Translations under genes and position numbers: made by a program
Assembly: GCF_008727735.1 (NCBI RefSeq)
Contig: NZ_CP044227.1
Location: 1,426,001 to 1,490,000, forward strand
Direction: 5' to 3'
Length of the DNA stretch: 64,000 nt
Origin: Flintibacter sp. KGMB00164
Lineage (GTDB): Bacteria; Bacillota; Clostridia; Oscillospirales; Oscillospiraceae
Shown: positions 1 to 8,596 of the stretch, piece by piece
Layout: each line of letters starts with the position of its first letter
Numbering within the stretch: position 1 is the stretch's first letter
The notes under the pieces: generated by a model
What the model saw: the letters and a program-made list of their open reading frames with translations, nothing else
What the model was told of the DNA's origin: nothing
Database searches by the model: none

Positions 1-405
1 TTCCCCGAGGGCGCTGTGCCTAAGGACGGCCCCTCTGCCGGTATTGCTATCACCACCGCTATGGTGTCCGCCCTCACTGGGGCTCCTGTGCGCCGCGGCA
101 TCGCCATGACCGGCGAGGTGACCCTGCGTGGCCGGGTGCTGCCCATCGGCGGCCTGCGGGAGAAGACCATGGCCGCCCTGCGCAACGGCATCCAGACGGT
201 GATTATCCCCGCTGACAACGAGAAGGACCTGGACGAGATCGACCAGACCGTGCGCAATGCTCTGAACTTTGTGCTGGTGGATCAGGCGGAGCAGGTGCTG
301 GCCCAGGCTATCCTGGCCCCCGGGGGCGCGGCCGAGCGGGACAAGGCTCTGGACGCCAAGCTGCCCGATTCTCAGGGCCGGGGGCACGCCCGCCTGCGGC
401 AGTAA
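1..405 (+). CDS. lon: Lon protease, C-terminal part (partial)
   Basis: C-terminal end of the ATP-dependent serine protease Lon, which degrades damaged and regulatory proteins in the cytoplasm. The gene enters from the left edge, so the N-terminal and AAA+ domains are outside. The 134 visible codons are the proteolytic domain: the catalytic Ser is in PKDGPSAG (codon at 34-36) and the catalytic Lys in GGLREK (codon at 163-165), 43 residues apart as in the family's Ser-Lys dyad. The last 25 or so residues are a tail without a recognisable motif. It ends 11 bases before engB, and lon-engB adjacency is common in Firmicutes, so the two are probably co-transcribed. Confidence 0.95.
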   Translation, partial: FPEGAVPKDGPSAGIAITTAMVSALTGAPVRRGIAMTGEVTLRGRVLPIGGLREKTMAALRNGIQTVIIPADNEKDLDEIDQTVRNALNFVLVDQAEQVLAQAILAPGGAAERDKALDAKLPDSQGRGHARLRQ

Positions 406-416
406 GGAGGAGCAAT

Positions 417-1052
417 ATGGCCATCAATCTGCAAAAGGCGGAGTTCATTCTCTCTGCCGTGGCACCGAAGTTTTTCCTGCGGGATGGACTGCCCCAGGTG
501 GCCTTTTCCGGCCGTTCCAACGTTGGTAAGTCCTCGGTCATCAACCGCCTGCTCAACCGGAAAAATTTCGCCCGGGTGGGCGCCGCGCCTGGCAAGACCA
601 CCCAAATCAACTATTTTAAAATCGACAACGCCTTCTACCTGGTGGACCTGCCCGGCTACGGATACGCCAAGGTGTCCAAAGCCGAGCGGGACCGCTGGGG
701 CAAGCTGATGGAGAGCTACTTTGCCGACCTGGAGCTGATGACGCTGGGTGTGATGATCGTAGATTCCCGGCACAAGCCCACGGCAGACGACTGCACCATG
801 GCTCAGTGGTACCGGGAGGCGGGCTGCCCCTTTGTGGTGGTGGCCAATAAATTGGACAAGCTGAAAAAGAGTCAGGTGGAGCCCAACCTCCAGGTGATCC
901 GGGAGACCCTGGAGCTGGGAGAGGGGGATGTAGTCATCCCGTTCTCCGCAGAGAAGGGCACCGGACGCCAGGAACTGGTGAGCGCCATTCTGGCCAGCGT
1001 GGAGGGCCGCAAGACCCCCGGCGCTTGTCAAGGGGAGCAAAACTTGGTATAA
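417..1052 (+). CDS. engB: Ribosome biogenesis GTP-binding protein EngB/YsxC
   Basis: 211-residue GTPase of the EngB/YsxC (YihA) family, involved in assembly of the large ribosomal subunit. G1 is GRSNVGKSS (residues 32-40), G3 is DLPGYG (77-82) and G4 is NKLD (144-147), all intact and at family-typical spacing. The ATG at 417 follows TAAGGAGG at 403-410, part of which is the lon stop codon. A promoter for the next gene overlaps its last codons and stop. Confidence 0.95.
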   Translation: MAINLQKAEFILSAVAPKFFLRDGLPQVAFSGRSNVGKSSVINRLLNRKNFARVGAAPGKTTQINYFKIDNAFYLVDLPGYGYAKVSKAERDRWGKLMESYFADLELMTLGVMIVDSRHKPTADDCTMAQWYREAGCPFVVVANKLDKLKKSQVEPNLQVIRETLELGEGDVVIPFSAEKGTGRQELVSAILASVEGRKTPGACQGEQNLV

Positions 1053-1053
1053 T
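1025..1053 (+). promoter_or_regulatory. Sigma-A-type promoter at the 3' end of engB
   Basis: TTGTCA (1025-1030), a 17-base spacer and a perfect TATAAT (1048-1053). The -10 overlaps the engB stop codon (1050-1052). It should give the 1110-6222 gene run its own start, with a leader of about 50 bases. Confidence 0.75.
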
Positions 1054-1109
1054 CCCAATATTAACTCTCCATTCGATGTTTTTTCTTTGGCGGAAGGAAA
1101 GGTTCAATC

Positions 1110-1796
1110 ATGGGTGCGCTGACGGAATTTTCAAACCATATGGACTGGCAGGGAATGCTCATGTTTCTGATGAGCGCCGTGGCCTGTCTCATCTGCCTGA
1201 CCATCCACGAGCTCTCCCACGGGCTGATCGCCCGGCAGCTGGGGGACCCCACCGCCAAAGTGAATGGGCGGCTCACCCTCAACCCTCTGGCCCACATCGA
1301 CTGGGTGGGCCTGTTTCTGCTGCTGACCGTAGGGGTAGGCTGGGCCAAGCCTGTGCCGGTGGATATGCGGAACTTCCGCAATCCCAAAGCGGGCATGGCG
1401 GCTACCGCTCTGGCGGGTCCCATCTCCAATTTCCTGCTGGCCCTGGTGTGTATTTGCCTGGGTGGCTTTGTGCTGCGGGATGGCATGGGAAGGGCCTGGT
1501 CGGCCTATGTGCTGCTGTTTTTATGCCAGCTGGCGGTGCTCAATGTGGGACTGGGAGTATTTAACCTTATCCCCATCCCGCCGCTGGACGGCTCCCGGGT
1601 CGTGAGCGCCTTTCTGCCTGACCGGGCCTACCTGTGGCTCATGAAGCGGGAGCGGTTTCTCATTGTGGCGGTGGTGCTGCTGGCCTGGTCCGGCCTGCTG
1701 GGCGGGCCTCTGGAGGCTGCCATCGCCTGGGTTGTGAAGGCCATGTGCCATGTGGCCGGATTCCCCTTTGCCATCATGGAATTCTACTTCTTCTAA
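1110..1796 (+). CDS. Site-2 protease family (M50) membrane metalloprotease
   Basis: 228-residue polytopic membrane protein of the M50/S2P family, the compact type common in Firmicutes. The zinc motif HELSH is at residues 33-37 in the first helix region, followed by a GDPTAKVNGRLTLNP segment typical of these proteins. The third ligand region, NLIPIPPLDGSR, lies in the C-terminal half. No PDZ domain is present. The ATG follows AAGGAAAGG. It is the first gene of a run with scpA, scpB, DUF2953, ytfJ and dacF. Its substrate is unknown and cannot be inferred from the context. Confidence 0.88.
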   Translation: MGALTEFSNHMDWQGMLMFLMSAVACLICLTIHELSHGLIARQLGDPTAKVNGRLTLNPLAHIDWVGLFLLLTVGVGWAKPVPVDMRNFRNPKAGMAATALAGPISNFLLALVCICLGGFVLRDGMGRAWSAYVLLFLCQLAVLNVGLGVFNLIPIPPLDGSRVVSAFLPDRAYLWLMKRERFLIVAVVLLAWSGLLGGPLEAAIAWVVKAMCHVAGFPFAIMEFYFF

Positions 1797-1809
1797 GGGA
1801 GGGGCGGGA

Positions 1810-2616
1810 TTGGACAGTCCCATCTATCATTTGCAAGGGGTGGTCAAGGACCGCTCCGAAGATCTGCAGGACTTTGTGGGGCCTTTGGACCTCATTTTGC
1901 ACCTGCTGAGCAAAAACAAAATGGAGATCAAGGACATCCAGATCTCCCTGATCCTGGACCAATACCTGGCCTGGATGAACCAGCGCAAGCAGCTGGATCT
2001 GGAGGTGGCCAGTGAGTTTGTTACCATGGCCTCCCATCTGGTGTATATCAAGACCCGGATGCTCCTGTCCATCCACGACGAGGAGGCCATGAGCGAGATG
2101 GAACAGCTCATTGCCACCCTGGAGGCCCATCAGCGCAACGAAAACTATCTGAAAATCAAAGAGATCGTCCCCCTACTGGACCAGCAGTTCAGCTATGGCC
2201 GGGACTTTATCACAAAGACCCCCGAGGCCATCCAGCCCGACCGGGCCTACCGCTACATCCACCCAAAGGAGGATCTGCGGAAAGCTATGGGGGATGTTCT
2301 GGCCCGCTCGGACAACAAGCTGCCCCCGCCGGTGGCAGCCTTTCAGGGCATTGTGGGCAGGGAGCCCTATCCAGTGGCTGAAAAGGCCGCCGAGATTATT
2401 CAGCGGCTGGTCCATCTGGGGGTCACCCGGTTCCGCGCCCTGTTCCGGGGCAACCGGAGCCGCTCGGAGGTGGTGGCCACCTTCATTGCGGTGCTGGAGC
2501 TGTGCAAGGCCCACCGTCTGCGTCTGGCGGGCACCGAGGAAGACTGTACTGTCACCTGCATTCAAGGGGAAGAGGCCCAGCCTCTGGATATCACCGCTGA
2601 CGCACCGGAGGAATAA
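1810..2616 (+). CDS. scpA: Segregation and condensation protein A
   Basis: 268-residue kleisin subunit of the SMC-ScpA-ScpB condensin complex that compacts and separates chromosomes. The N-terminal SMC-binding part includes FVGPLDLILHLL, and the C-terminal winged-helix part includes the RSEVVATFIAVLEL segment. The start is taken as TTG 1810 because GGGAGGGG (1797-1804) lies 5 bases before it and the family begins just ahead of this point. The frame stays open upstream, but that would overlap the previous gene. scpB follows after 12 bases, which is the standard pairing. Confidence 0.93.
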   Translation: MDSPIYHLQGVVKDRSEDLQDFVGPLDLILHLLSKNKMEIKDIQISLILDQYLAWMNQRKQLDLEVASEFVTMASHLVYIKTRMLLSIHDEEAMSEMEQLIATLEAHQRNENYLKIKEIVPLLDQQFSYGRDFITKTPEAIQPDRAYRYIHPKEDLRKAMGDVLARSDNKLPPPVAAFQGIVGREPYPVAEKAAEIIQRLVHLGVTRFRALFRGNRSRSEVVATFIAVLELCKAHRLRLAGTEEDCTVTCIQGEEAQPLDITADAPEE

Positions 2617-2628
2617 GGGGGGAGAGCC

Positions 2629-3237
2629 ATGGAAGTGAAGGAATTGGAGGCCGCGCTGGAGGGCATCCTGTTTGCAGCGGGAGAGCCGGTCGGCGTGGAG
2701 CGGCTGTGTCTCAGCCTGGAGACCGACCGGCCGACCCTGGACGCGGTAGCCCGTCAGCTCATGGACCGCTACCGCTATGAGCGCCGGGGCATCCGCATTG
2801 TGCGTATGGACGCCAGCTATCAGATGTGCTCCGCCCCGGAGTATGCCCCCTATATCCGCAAGGCCCTGGAGGGGCGCAAGCCGCCCCGCCTGTCCCAGCC
2901 TGCCCTGGAGGTCCTGGCCATCATCGCCTATTACCAGCCGGTGACCCGTGCCTATGTGGATCAGATCCGAGGGGTGGACAGCGCCTATACCGTAGGTCTG
3001 CTGCTGGAGCGGGAGCTGATTGAAGAGAGCGGCCGCCTGGCCGTGCCAGGCCGACCGATTTTGTACCGCACCACGAAAAATTTCCTGCGCTCCTTTGGCA
3101 TGGCCTCTCTGGAGGAGCTGCCTCCGCTGCCGGATGGCTCTCAGGAGGGCAGCCAGATGACCATGGAGCTGGAACAGGCGGTGGAGCGCCTGCGGGCTGA
3201 GGAGGCCGGGGAAGCGGCCCCGGAAGGGGAAAAATGA
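2629..3237 (+). CDS. scpB: Segregation and condensation protein B
   Basis: 202-residue partner of ScpA in the condensin complex. It contains two winged-helix domains, with the conserved segments LEGILFAAGEPV near the N-terminus and ALEVLAIIAYYQPVTR in the middle, then GRPILYRTT. The acidic C-terminal tail after about residue 165 is probably disordered. The ATG follows AAGGGGGGAG. Its stop overlaps the next start (ATGA), indicating translational coupling to the DUF2953 gene. Confidence 0.94.
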   Translation: MEVKELEAALEGILFAAGEPVGVERLCLSLETDRPTLDAVARQLMDRYRYERRGIRIVRMDASYQMCSAPEYAPYIRKALEGRKPPRLSQPALEVLAIIAYYQPVTRAYVDQIRGVDSAYTVGLLLERELIEESGRLAVPGRPILYRTTKNFLRSFGMASLEELPPLPDGSQEGSQMTMELEQAVERLRAEEAGEAAPEGEK

Positions 3238-3899
3238 CCGGCTGGATCATTGCCGGAGTGGTGGTCCTGCTGATTTGGCTCATTGGCCGTGTTCCATTGG
3301 GGGCAGGAGTCTCCCGCACCCGGGAGGAGGGAAACAGGATCTGGCTGCAGCTGGGTCCGGCCAGCATCACGCTCTATCCCCGGCCAAAAAAGACCCTAAC
3401 AAAACCGGCCAAAGAGAAAAAAAGCAAACCGGCTAAGGAGAAAAAGCCCAAAAAAGAGGGCAAACCTCGAAAGCCCTTTACCCGGGAGCAGATCGTCACA
3501 TTGGTGCGGCGATTTCTCGCCCTGGGTCTGGAGGCGGCGGGGAGCTTCCGGCGCAAGCTGTGTATCGATGTGCTGGAGCTGGACCTGATCGTGGGCAGCC
3601 CCGACCCGGCAGATGCGGCTATGGACTACGGCAAGGCCAGCGCGGCTCTGGGCGCCCTGTGGGGACCGCTCAACGAGGCGTTTCGGGTAAAAGATGGCCG
3701 AGCCCGGGTAGATGTGGACTTTCAGCAGGAACACTGGGCTGTTTGGGGCCGGCTTCAGATGACCCTGACGATCGGACAGCTGGTATGGCTGGGCCTGCGC
3801 TACGGCGCGGCAGCCCTGAATATTTTGCGGGAGACCCGCAGAGACACAAATGACGCAGAGAAAGGCGGTCGCAACGATGGAAAAGCAGCATCCTCTTAA
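3234..3899 (+). CDS. DUF2953 domain protein
   Basis: 221 residues. There is a single N-terminal membrane helix (residues 4-18), a strongly basic Lys/Pro stretch (about 55-82) and a C-terminal DUF2953-like region. Proteins of this family commonly sit between scpB and ytfJ in sporulating Clostridia, as here, which supports the assignment. The function is not known; the ytfJ neighbour suggests an envelope or spore-related role. It overlaps scpB by four bases at its start. Confidence 0.75.
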   Translation: MTGWIIAGVVVLLIWLIGRVPLGAGVSRTREEGNRIWLQLGPASITLYPRPKKTLTKPAKEKKSKPAKEKKPKKEGKPRKPFTREQIVTLVRRFLALGLEAAGSFRRKLCIDVLELDLIVGSPDPADAAMDYGKASAALGALWGPLNEAFRVKDGRARVDVDFQQEHWAVWGRLQMTLTIGQLVWLGLRYGAAALNILRETRRDTNDAEKGGRNDGKAASS

Positions 3900-4299
3900 T
3901 GATCTTATGAGTGTGGCGGCGGACAAGCTCCGTGCCCTGGCCGACTCCAACACCGTGGTGGGTCAGCCCATTCAGGCGGGGGACGTGACCCTCATTCCCG
4001 TATCCCGCCTGTCCTTCGGCATCGCCAGCGGCGGTACGGAGTACTCCACCAAAAAGCAGGCCGTGGGAGGCGACAACGCCTTCGGCGGCGGCACCGGAGC
4101 CAGCGGCAAGGTGGACCCGGTAGCATTTCTCATCGTGCGGGGTGACAGCGTTAAGCTGCTGCCTGTGATGCCCCCGCCCGCTACCACCCTGGACCGGGTG
4201 ATCGAGACCGTGCCCGAGGTGGTGGACAAGGTCACCGACTTTATTGACAAGCAGCAGGCCAAGTCAGCCGCCAAGGCGGAGACCGATCTGGCCGACTGA
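3877..4299 (+). CDS. ytfJ: YtfJ/GerW family sporulation protein
   Basis: 140-residue protein of the GerW (YtfJ) family, known from spore germination in Bacillus. It shows the family features: an N-terminal IxxLxxVAxxKLRxLADSNTVVG-like segment, the glycine-rich FGGGTGASGKVDPVAFLIV centre and the VKLLPV strand. The start is taken as ATG 3877, with AAAGGCGG upstream; an in-frame ATG at 3850 lacks a good ribosome binding site. The first 23 bases lie inside the DUF2953 gene. This is one of the signs that the organism forms spores. Confidence 0.88.
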   Translation: MEKQHPLNDLMSVAADKLRALADSNTVVGQPIQAGDVTLIPVSRLSFGIASGGTEYSTKKQAVGGDNAFGGGTGASGKVDPVAFLIVRGDSVKLLPVMPPPATTLDRVIETVPEVVDKVTDFIDKQQAKSAAKAETDLAD

Positions 4300-4320
4300 T
4301 CCGCGCTTTTTTCAGCGCCG

Positions 4321-4355
4321 TTGCAAGAAACGGAGAAAACCGGCCATCCTAACCC
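4321..4355 (+). promoter_or_regulatory. Promoter-like element shared with tepA
   Basis: TTGCAA (4321-4326), an 18-base spacer and CATCCT (4345-4350), inside the 16-mer CCGGCCATCCTAACCC (4340-4355). The same 16-mer recurs at 42670-42685 with a -35-like TTGACT at the same distance. The -10 is weak for the main sigma factor. Confidence 0.35.
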
Positions 4356-4381
4356 CAGAGATCCGAAAGGAGGAGATGGGG

Positions 4382-5479
4382 TTGAGAAGAGGAACGGGAG
4401 TGCTGTTGGCAGCGGCGCTGTGTTTTGCCCTGCTGCCCCGAGCGGGTGCGGCGGAGGTAACCGTTTCGGCCCAGAGTGCGGTGCTTATGGAGGCGGAGAG
4501 CGGCCGGGTGCTGTACGCCAAAGATGCGGACACCCCACGGCTCATTGCCAGCACCACCAAACTGATGACCGCCCTGGTGGCCCTGGAGTCGGGGCACAGT
4601 CTGGAGGAGGACGTGACCATTCCGGCGGAGGCTGCCGGGGTGGAGGGTTCCTCCCTCTACCTGAAGGCGGGAGAAACTGTAAAGCTGAAAACCTTGCTAT
4701 ATGGCATGCTTCTTCACTCGGGTAACGACGCTGCTACCGCAGTGGCCCTCACCTGCGCTGGCAGCTTGGAGGCCTTTGCCCAGAAGATGAACGAGAAAGC
4801 ACAGCAGCTGGGTATGACCAACAGCCATTTTACTAACCCCACCGGGCTGGACGGGGAGGAGCACTATTCTTCTGCCTACGATATGGCCCTGCTGGCCAGG
4901 GCATGCCTGGCTGTGCCGGAGCTGAAGGAAATCACGGCCACCCGCTCTACCACCATGGAGGGGCGGTCCTTTGTCAACCACAACAAGCTTCTCTGGCGCT
5001 ATGAGGGGTGCGTGGGGATGAAGACAGGTTATACCCAGGCGGCGGGACGCACTTTGGTGTCGGCGGCGGAGCGGGACGGTATGACCCTTATCGCCGTTAC
5101 CCTCAACGCGCCCAGCGACTGGGCGGATCACGCAGCCATGCTGGACTACGGGTTTGAACACTACCACATGGAAGAGGCGGTGACGGCGGGACAGAGCCGG
5201 TGCAGCCTGCCTGTCTCAGGTAGCCTGGTTCCCTTTGTTTCTCTAAAAGCGGAGGAGACCCTGCGCTGGCCGGTGGGACCGGGAGAAAGCCTGGAGACGC
5301 GCCTGGAACTGGGCGGCCTTACCAGCCTGGAGGCTCCGGTGCAGGCGGGCGTGCCCGTGGGTCGGGTAGAGGTGCTGCTGAACGGGGAAGAGGTGGGAGA
5401 GAGCGATCTCTCCTGTGCCATTGCGGTCCATCGGGACCAACAGGAGCATACCGGATGGCTGGATTGGCTGTTTGGATAA
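4382..5479 (+). CDS. dacF: D-alanyl-D-alanine carboxypeptidase (DacF/PBP5 family)
   Basis: 365-residue low-molecular-mass penicillin-binding protein (peptidase S11) that trims the terminal D-Ala from peptidoglycan peptides. It has an N-terminal signal peptide ending near AGAAEV, then the three active-site motifs: STTK (SxxK), SGN (SxN) and KTG in MKTGYTQAAGRT. A PBP5-type C-terminal beta domain follows. The start is read as TTG 4382, seven bases after AAAGGAGG (4367-4374); ATG 4376 is only one base from that site. It lies 3' of ytfJ, an arrangement common in sporulating Clostridia. DacF versus DacA/DacB subtype is not certain. Confidence 0.9.
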   Translation: MRRGTGVLLAAALCFALLPRAGAAEVTVSAQSAVLMEAESGRVLYAKDADTPRLIASTTKLMTALVALESGHSLEEDVTIPAEAAGVEGSSLYLKAGETVKLKTLLYGMLLHSGNDAATAVALTCAGSLEAFAQKMNEKAQQLGMTNSHFTNPTGLDGEEHYSSAYDMALLARACLAVPELKEITATRSTTMEGRSFVNHNKLLWRYEGCVGMKTGYTQAAGRTLVSAAERDGMTLIAVTLNAPSDWADHAAMLDYGFEHYHMEEAVTAGQSRCSLPVSGSLVPFVSLKAEETLRWPVGPGESLETRLELGGLTSLEAPVQAGVPVGRVEVLLNGEEVGESDLSCAIAVHRDQQEHTGWLDWLFG

Positions 5480-5508
5480 ACAGATGAAACAAGAAAGGGG
5501 CGGTCTCC

Positions 5509-6222
5509 TTGGAGGAGCGGCTGCAAAAATTGATTTCCCAGTGCGGGTTGGCTTCCCGCCGTACGGCGGAGGAGTGGATCACAGCGGGACGGGTGACGGT
5601 AAACGGCCTTCCGGCCCAGCTGGGAGACCGGGCCGACCTGGACCGGGATCGGGTAGAGGTGGACGGCCGTCCTCTGCGGGGGGGCAGCCCCCGTACATAC
5701 CTCATGCTCAACAAACCCAGAGGCTACGTGACCACCCTGTCCGATGAGAAGGGGCGAAAAACGGTGGCCGCTCTGGTGTCGGGCTGCGGAAAGCGGGTCT
5801 GGCCGGTGGGACGGTTGGACCTGGACTCCGAGGGGCTGCTGCTCATGACCGACGATGGGGAGCTGACCAACAGTCTGCTTCATCCCAGCCATCAGGTGGA
5901 AAAGGAATATCTGGTGTGGGTGACCGGGGATGTGGAAACAGCCCTGCTCATTCTGTCCGGACCTATGGAGCTGGACGGAGAGCCGCTGGCTCCGGCCAAG
6001 GTGACCCGGGGCCGGGAGAGCGGCGGTGTGACCCAGCTGTCCATTACCATCTGCCAGGGGAAAAACCGCCAGGTGCGGCGGATGTGCGCCCAGGCGGGAC
6101 TGGAGGTCACTCGGCTCAAACGCATCCGGGAGGGACAGGTGTCCCTGGACCGGAAGCTCAAGCCGGGACAGTGGCGGCCGCTGACCGCCCAGGAACTGGC
6201 GGCTCTGCGGAAGCATTTGTAA
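5509..6222 (+). CDS. rluB: 23S rRNA pseudouridine synthase (RsuA/RluB family)
   Basis: 237-residue pseudouridine synthase. There is an N-terminal S4 RNA-binding domain (residues 1-60), then the catalytic motif GRLDLDSEGLL, with Asp104 as nucleophile, and the KNRQVRRM motif near the C-terminus. The start is TTG 5509, preceded by AAAGGGG. RluB versus other RsuA-family members is inferred from the common scpAB-rluB neighbourhood. It is the last gene of the run starting at 1110. Confidence 0.9.
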   Translation: MEERLQKLISQCGLASRRTAEEWITAGRVTVNGLPAQLGDRADLDRDRVEVDGRPLRGGSPRTYLMLNKPRGYVTTLSDEKGRKTVAALVSGCGKRVWPVGRLDLDSEGLLLMTDDGELTNSLLHPSHQVEKEYLVWVTGDVETALLILSGPMELDGEPLAPAKVTRGRESGGVTQLSITICQGKNRQVRRMCAQAGLEVTRLKRIREGQVSLDRKLKPGQWRPLTAQELAALRKHL

Positions 6223-6244
6223 TATCTTGGGAAAATGCAGGCAA

Positions 6245-6279
6245 ATTTTTGCAAGATTCCAGCGCGGACTTGCAAAAAT
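6245..6279. promoter_or_regulatory. 11-bp inverted repeat before the RpiR-type gene
   Basis: ATTTTTGCAAG (6245-6255) and CTTGCAAAAAT (6269-6279) form a perfect inverted repeat with a 13-base loop, ending four bases before the -35 at 6283. It may be an operator for the downstream regulator or a weak terminator for rluB. Confidence 0.45.
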
Positions 6280-6282
6280 GGC

Positions 6283-6311
6283 TTGCATTTTTTTCTTGAA
6301 ACCGTTATGAT
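6283..6311 (+). promoter_or_regulatory. Promoter of the RpiR-type gene
   Basis: TTGCAT (6283-6288), a 17-base spacer and TATGAT (6306-6311). The implied leader is about 140 bases, with no other recognisable element before the gene at 6459. Confidence 0.65.
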
Positions 6312-6458
6312 AGAGGATGGGAATTTTGCCGTTTCCCGGCATCCTTTCCCGGAAAACTCCCTGGTTGGCCGCCAAGAGCGGGGCAGGCAGAGCAGGGAGA
6401 GAGACAGACGGCTTCTTCCATGCAGGAAGGGGCCTACATTGTCAGGAGATGAAGGATT

Positions 6459-7331
6459 ATGAATCGGGATATTCTGGCCGTGATCCAGGAAAATATGAAT
6501 ACCTTCTCCAAGGGGCAAAAACGCATTGCCAACTATATCTTGGAGTCTTACGATAAGGCGGCTTTTATGACCGCCAGCCGTCTGGGCAAGCGGGTGAATG
6601 TGAGCGAGTCCACCGTGGTCCGCTTCGCCGCAGAGCTGGGCTATGACGGCTACCCCAGCATGCAAAAGTCCTTGCAAAAAATGATCCGAAACCGGCTCAC
6701 GTCGGTGCAGCGCATCGAGGTGGCCAATGACCGCATCGGCGACCAGAATGTGCTGGACATGGTCCTCCAGTCGGATATTGAGAAGATTCGTCTCACCCTG
6801 GAGGATATCGACCGGGACAGCTTTGACAAGGCTACCGATGCCATCGTGGCCGCCCGGCGCATCTACATCATCGGTGTGCGCTCCTCTGCGGCTATCGCTA
6901 CCTTCCTTGGCTTCTATTTCAATCTGCTGTTTGATAACGTGGCCATGATCACCGCCAACACCCCCAGCGAGGTCTTTGAGAGCCTGCTGCGGGTAGGGGA
7001 GGGGGACGTGGTCGTCGGCATCAGCTTCCCCCGGTATTCCAGCCGGGCGGTGCAGGCCATGAACTTTGCCCGGGATCGGGGCGCTACTACCATCGCCATC
7101 ACCGACAGCGATGCCTCGCCCCTGGCCGTCAGCTCCAAGTACACCCTGAAGGCCCGCAGCGATATGGCTTCCTTTGTGGACTCTCTGGTGGCTCCCCTCA
7201 GCTTGGTCAATGCCCTGCTGGTGGAGGTCAGCCGGAAGAAAAATGAGGATCTGTCCAAGACCTTCCAGACGTTGGAGCAGATCTGGGAGGAGTACGGGGT
7301 CTATCAGAAGGCTCAGGACGACCAGGTATGA
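6459..7331 (+). CDS. MurR/RpiR family transcriptional regulator
   Basis: 290-residue regulator. The N-terminal helix-turn-helix (about residues 1-75) contains the ASRLGKRVNVSESTVVRFA segment, and a SIS sugar-phosphate-binding domain (about 115-260) contains RIYIIGVRSSAAIA and SFPRYS. Family members respond to phosphosugars and control sugar or amino-sugar catabolism, but no such genes lie nearby, so the target is unknown. It has its own promoter and a dyad upstream of the -35, and overlaps the following flavoprotein gene by four bases. Confidence 0.9.
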   Translation: MNRDILAVIQENMNTFSKGQKRIANYILESYDKAAFMTASRLGKRVNVSESTVVRFAAELGYDGYPSMQKSLQKMIRNRLTSVQRIEVANDRIGDQNVLDMVLQSDIEKIRLTLEDIDRDSFDKATDAIVAARRIYIIGVRSSAAIATFLGFYFNLLFDNVAMITANTPSEVFESLLRVGEGDVVVGISFPRYSSRAVQAMNFARDRGATTIAITDSDASPLAVSSKYTLKARSDMASFVDSLVAPLSLVNALLVEVSRKKNEDLSKTFQTLEQIWEEYGVYQKAQDDQV

Positions 7332-8584
7332 CAGATGTATTGGTAATTGGCGGCGGAGCCGCAGGAATGATGGCGGCCCTGGCCGCCGCAGATCAAGGCG
7401 CCCAGGTGTGCCTGCTGGAGCGCAACCCCAAGGTGGGGCGCAAGCTGTATATCACCGGCAAGGGCCGGTGCAACGTAACAAACCACTGCCCCGTGGAGCA
7501 GGTGCTTGCCAGCACCCCTAGAAACAGCCGCTTTCTCTACGGGGCCATGACCCGCACACCGCCTCAGTGGGTGGAGAACTTCTTTGAGGAACTGGGCGTG
7601 CCCCTGAAGGTGGAGCGGGGAAACCGGGTCTTTCCCCAGTCCGACCGCTCCGCCGATATCATTGACGCATTGTTCCGCGCTCTCCAGCGCCGCAAAGTGC
7701 CCATCCTCCAGGACCGGGTCCTGGAGCTGCGTCCCCAGGAGGACGGCTCCTTCGCCGCGGTGGGAGAGGGAGGCGAATATTCCGCCCGGACGGTGGTGCT
7801 GGCCACCGGAGGGGCGTCCTACCCCGCAACCGGCTCCACCGGAGACGGCTACACCATGGCTGAGGCCCTGGGGCACACCATTGTCCCGGCCAAGCCCTCT
7901 CTGGTGCCTTTGGAGGCGGAGGAGCCTTTTTGTGCCCAGATGCAGGGCCTGGCCCTGAAAAATGTGGTGCTGAAGGTCAAAAACAAAAAGAAAAAAGTGA
8001 TCTTCCAGGAGCAGGGGGAACTGCTGTTCACCCACTTCGGCATGTCAGGTCCCCTGGTGCTCAGCGCCAGCGCCCACATGCGGGACTTTGAGAAGGACCA
8101 GTATACCTGCATCATTGACCTCAAGCCCGCCCTGGACGAGGAGAAGCTGGACCAGCGCCTTCTGCGGGAGCTGGGTGAGAACGCCAACCGGGACATGCAC
8201 AATCTGCTGGGTGCTCTGGCGCCCCGGCTGCTGGTGCCTGTGCTGCTGGAACTGACCCAGATTCCCGGAAACCGGAAGGCCCACGATGTGACCCGTCAGG
8301 AGCGCCGGCGGCTGCTGGAGACTCTGAAGGGACTTACCATCCACGTAAAAGGTCCCCGCCCCATTACCGAGGCCATCGTCACCTCCGGCGGGGTGAAGGT
8401 GGGAGAGGTAGACCCCAAGACCATGGAGTCCAAGAAGGTTCCCAGGCTGTATCTGGCCGGAGAGTTGCTGGACGTGGACGCCTACACAGGAGGCTTCAAT
8501 CTCCAGATCGCCTGGGCCACCGGCCGCTGCGCAGGAGAGAGCGCAGCCCATGCTGCTCAGGAAACCGGAGAAGAAAACGCATAG
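7328..8584 (+). CDS. FAD-dependent oxidoreductase (HI0933/YhiN family)
   Basis: 418-residue flavoprotein of the HI0933-like family. The N-terminal dinucleotide-binding motif is GGGAAGMMAALAAA (residues 8-21), followed by the family signature GRKLYITGKGRCNVTN. The C-terminal FAD-contact segment is GELLDVDAYTGGFNLQIAWATG. The reaction is unsettled for the family; some members are annotated as aminoacetone oxidases. A TGACAG overlap with the regulator's end and 12 bases to cmk suggest one transcript. Confidence 0.88.
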   Translation: MTDVLVIGGGAAGMMAALAAADQGAQVCLLERNPKVGRKLYITGKGRCNVTNHCPVEQVLASTPRNSRFLYGAMTRTPPQWVENFFEELGVPLKVERGNRVFPQSDRSADIIDALFRALQRRKVPILQDRVLELRPQEDGSFAAVGEGGEYSARTVVLATGGASYPATGSTGDGYTMAEALGHTIVPAKPSLVPLEAEEPFCAQMQGLALKNVVLKVKNKKKKVIFQEQGELLFTHFGMSGPLVLSASAHMRDFEKDQYTCIIDLKPALDEEKLDQRLLRELGENANRDMHNLLGALAPRLLVPVLLELTQIPGNRKAHDVTRQERRRLLETLKGLTIHVKGPRPITEAIVTSGGVKVGEVDPKTMESKKVPRLYLAGELLDVDAYTGGFNLQIAWATGRCAGESAAHAAQETGEENA

Positions 8585-8596
8585 GGAGAGAGAACT

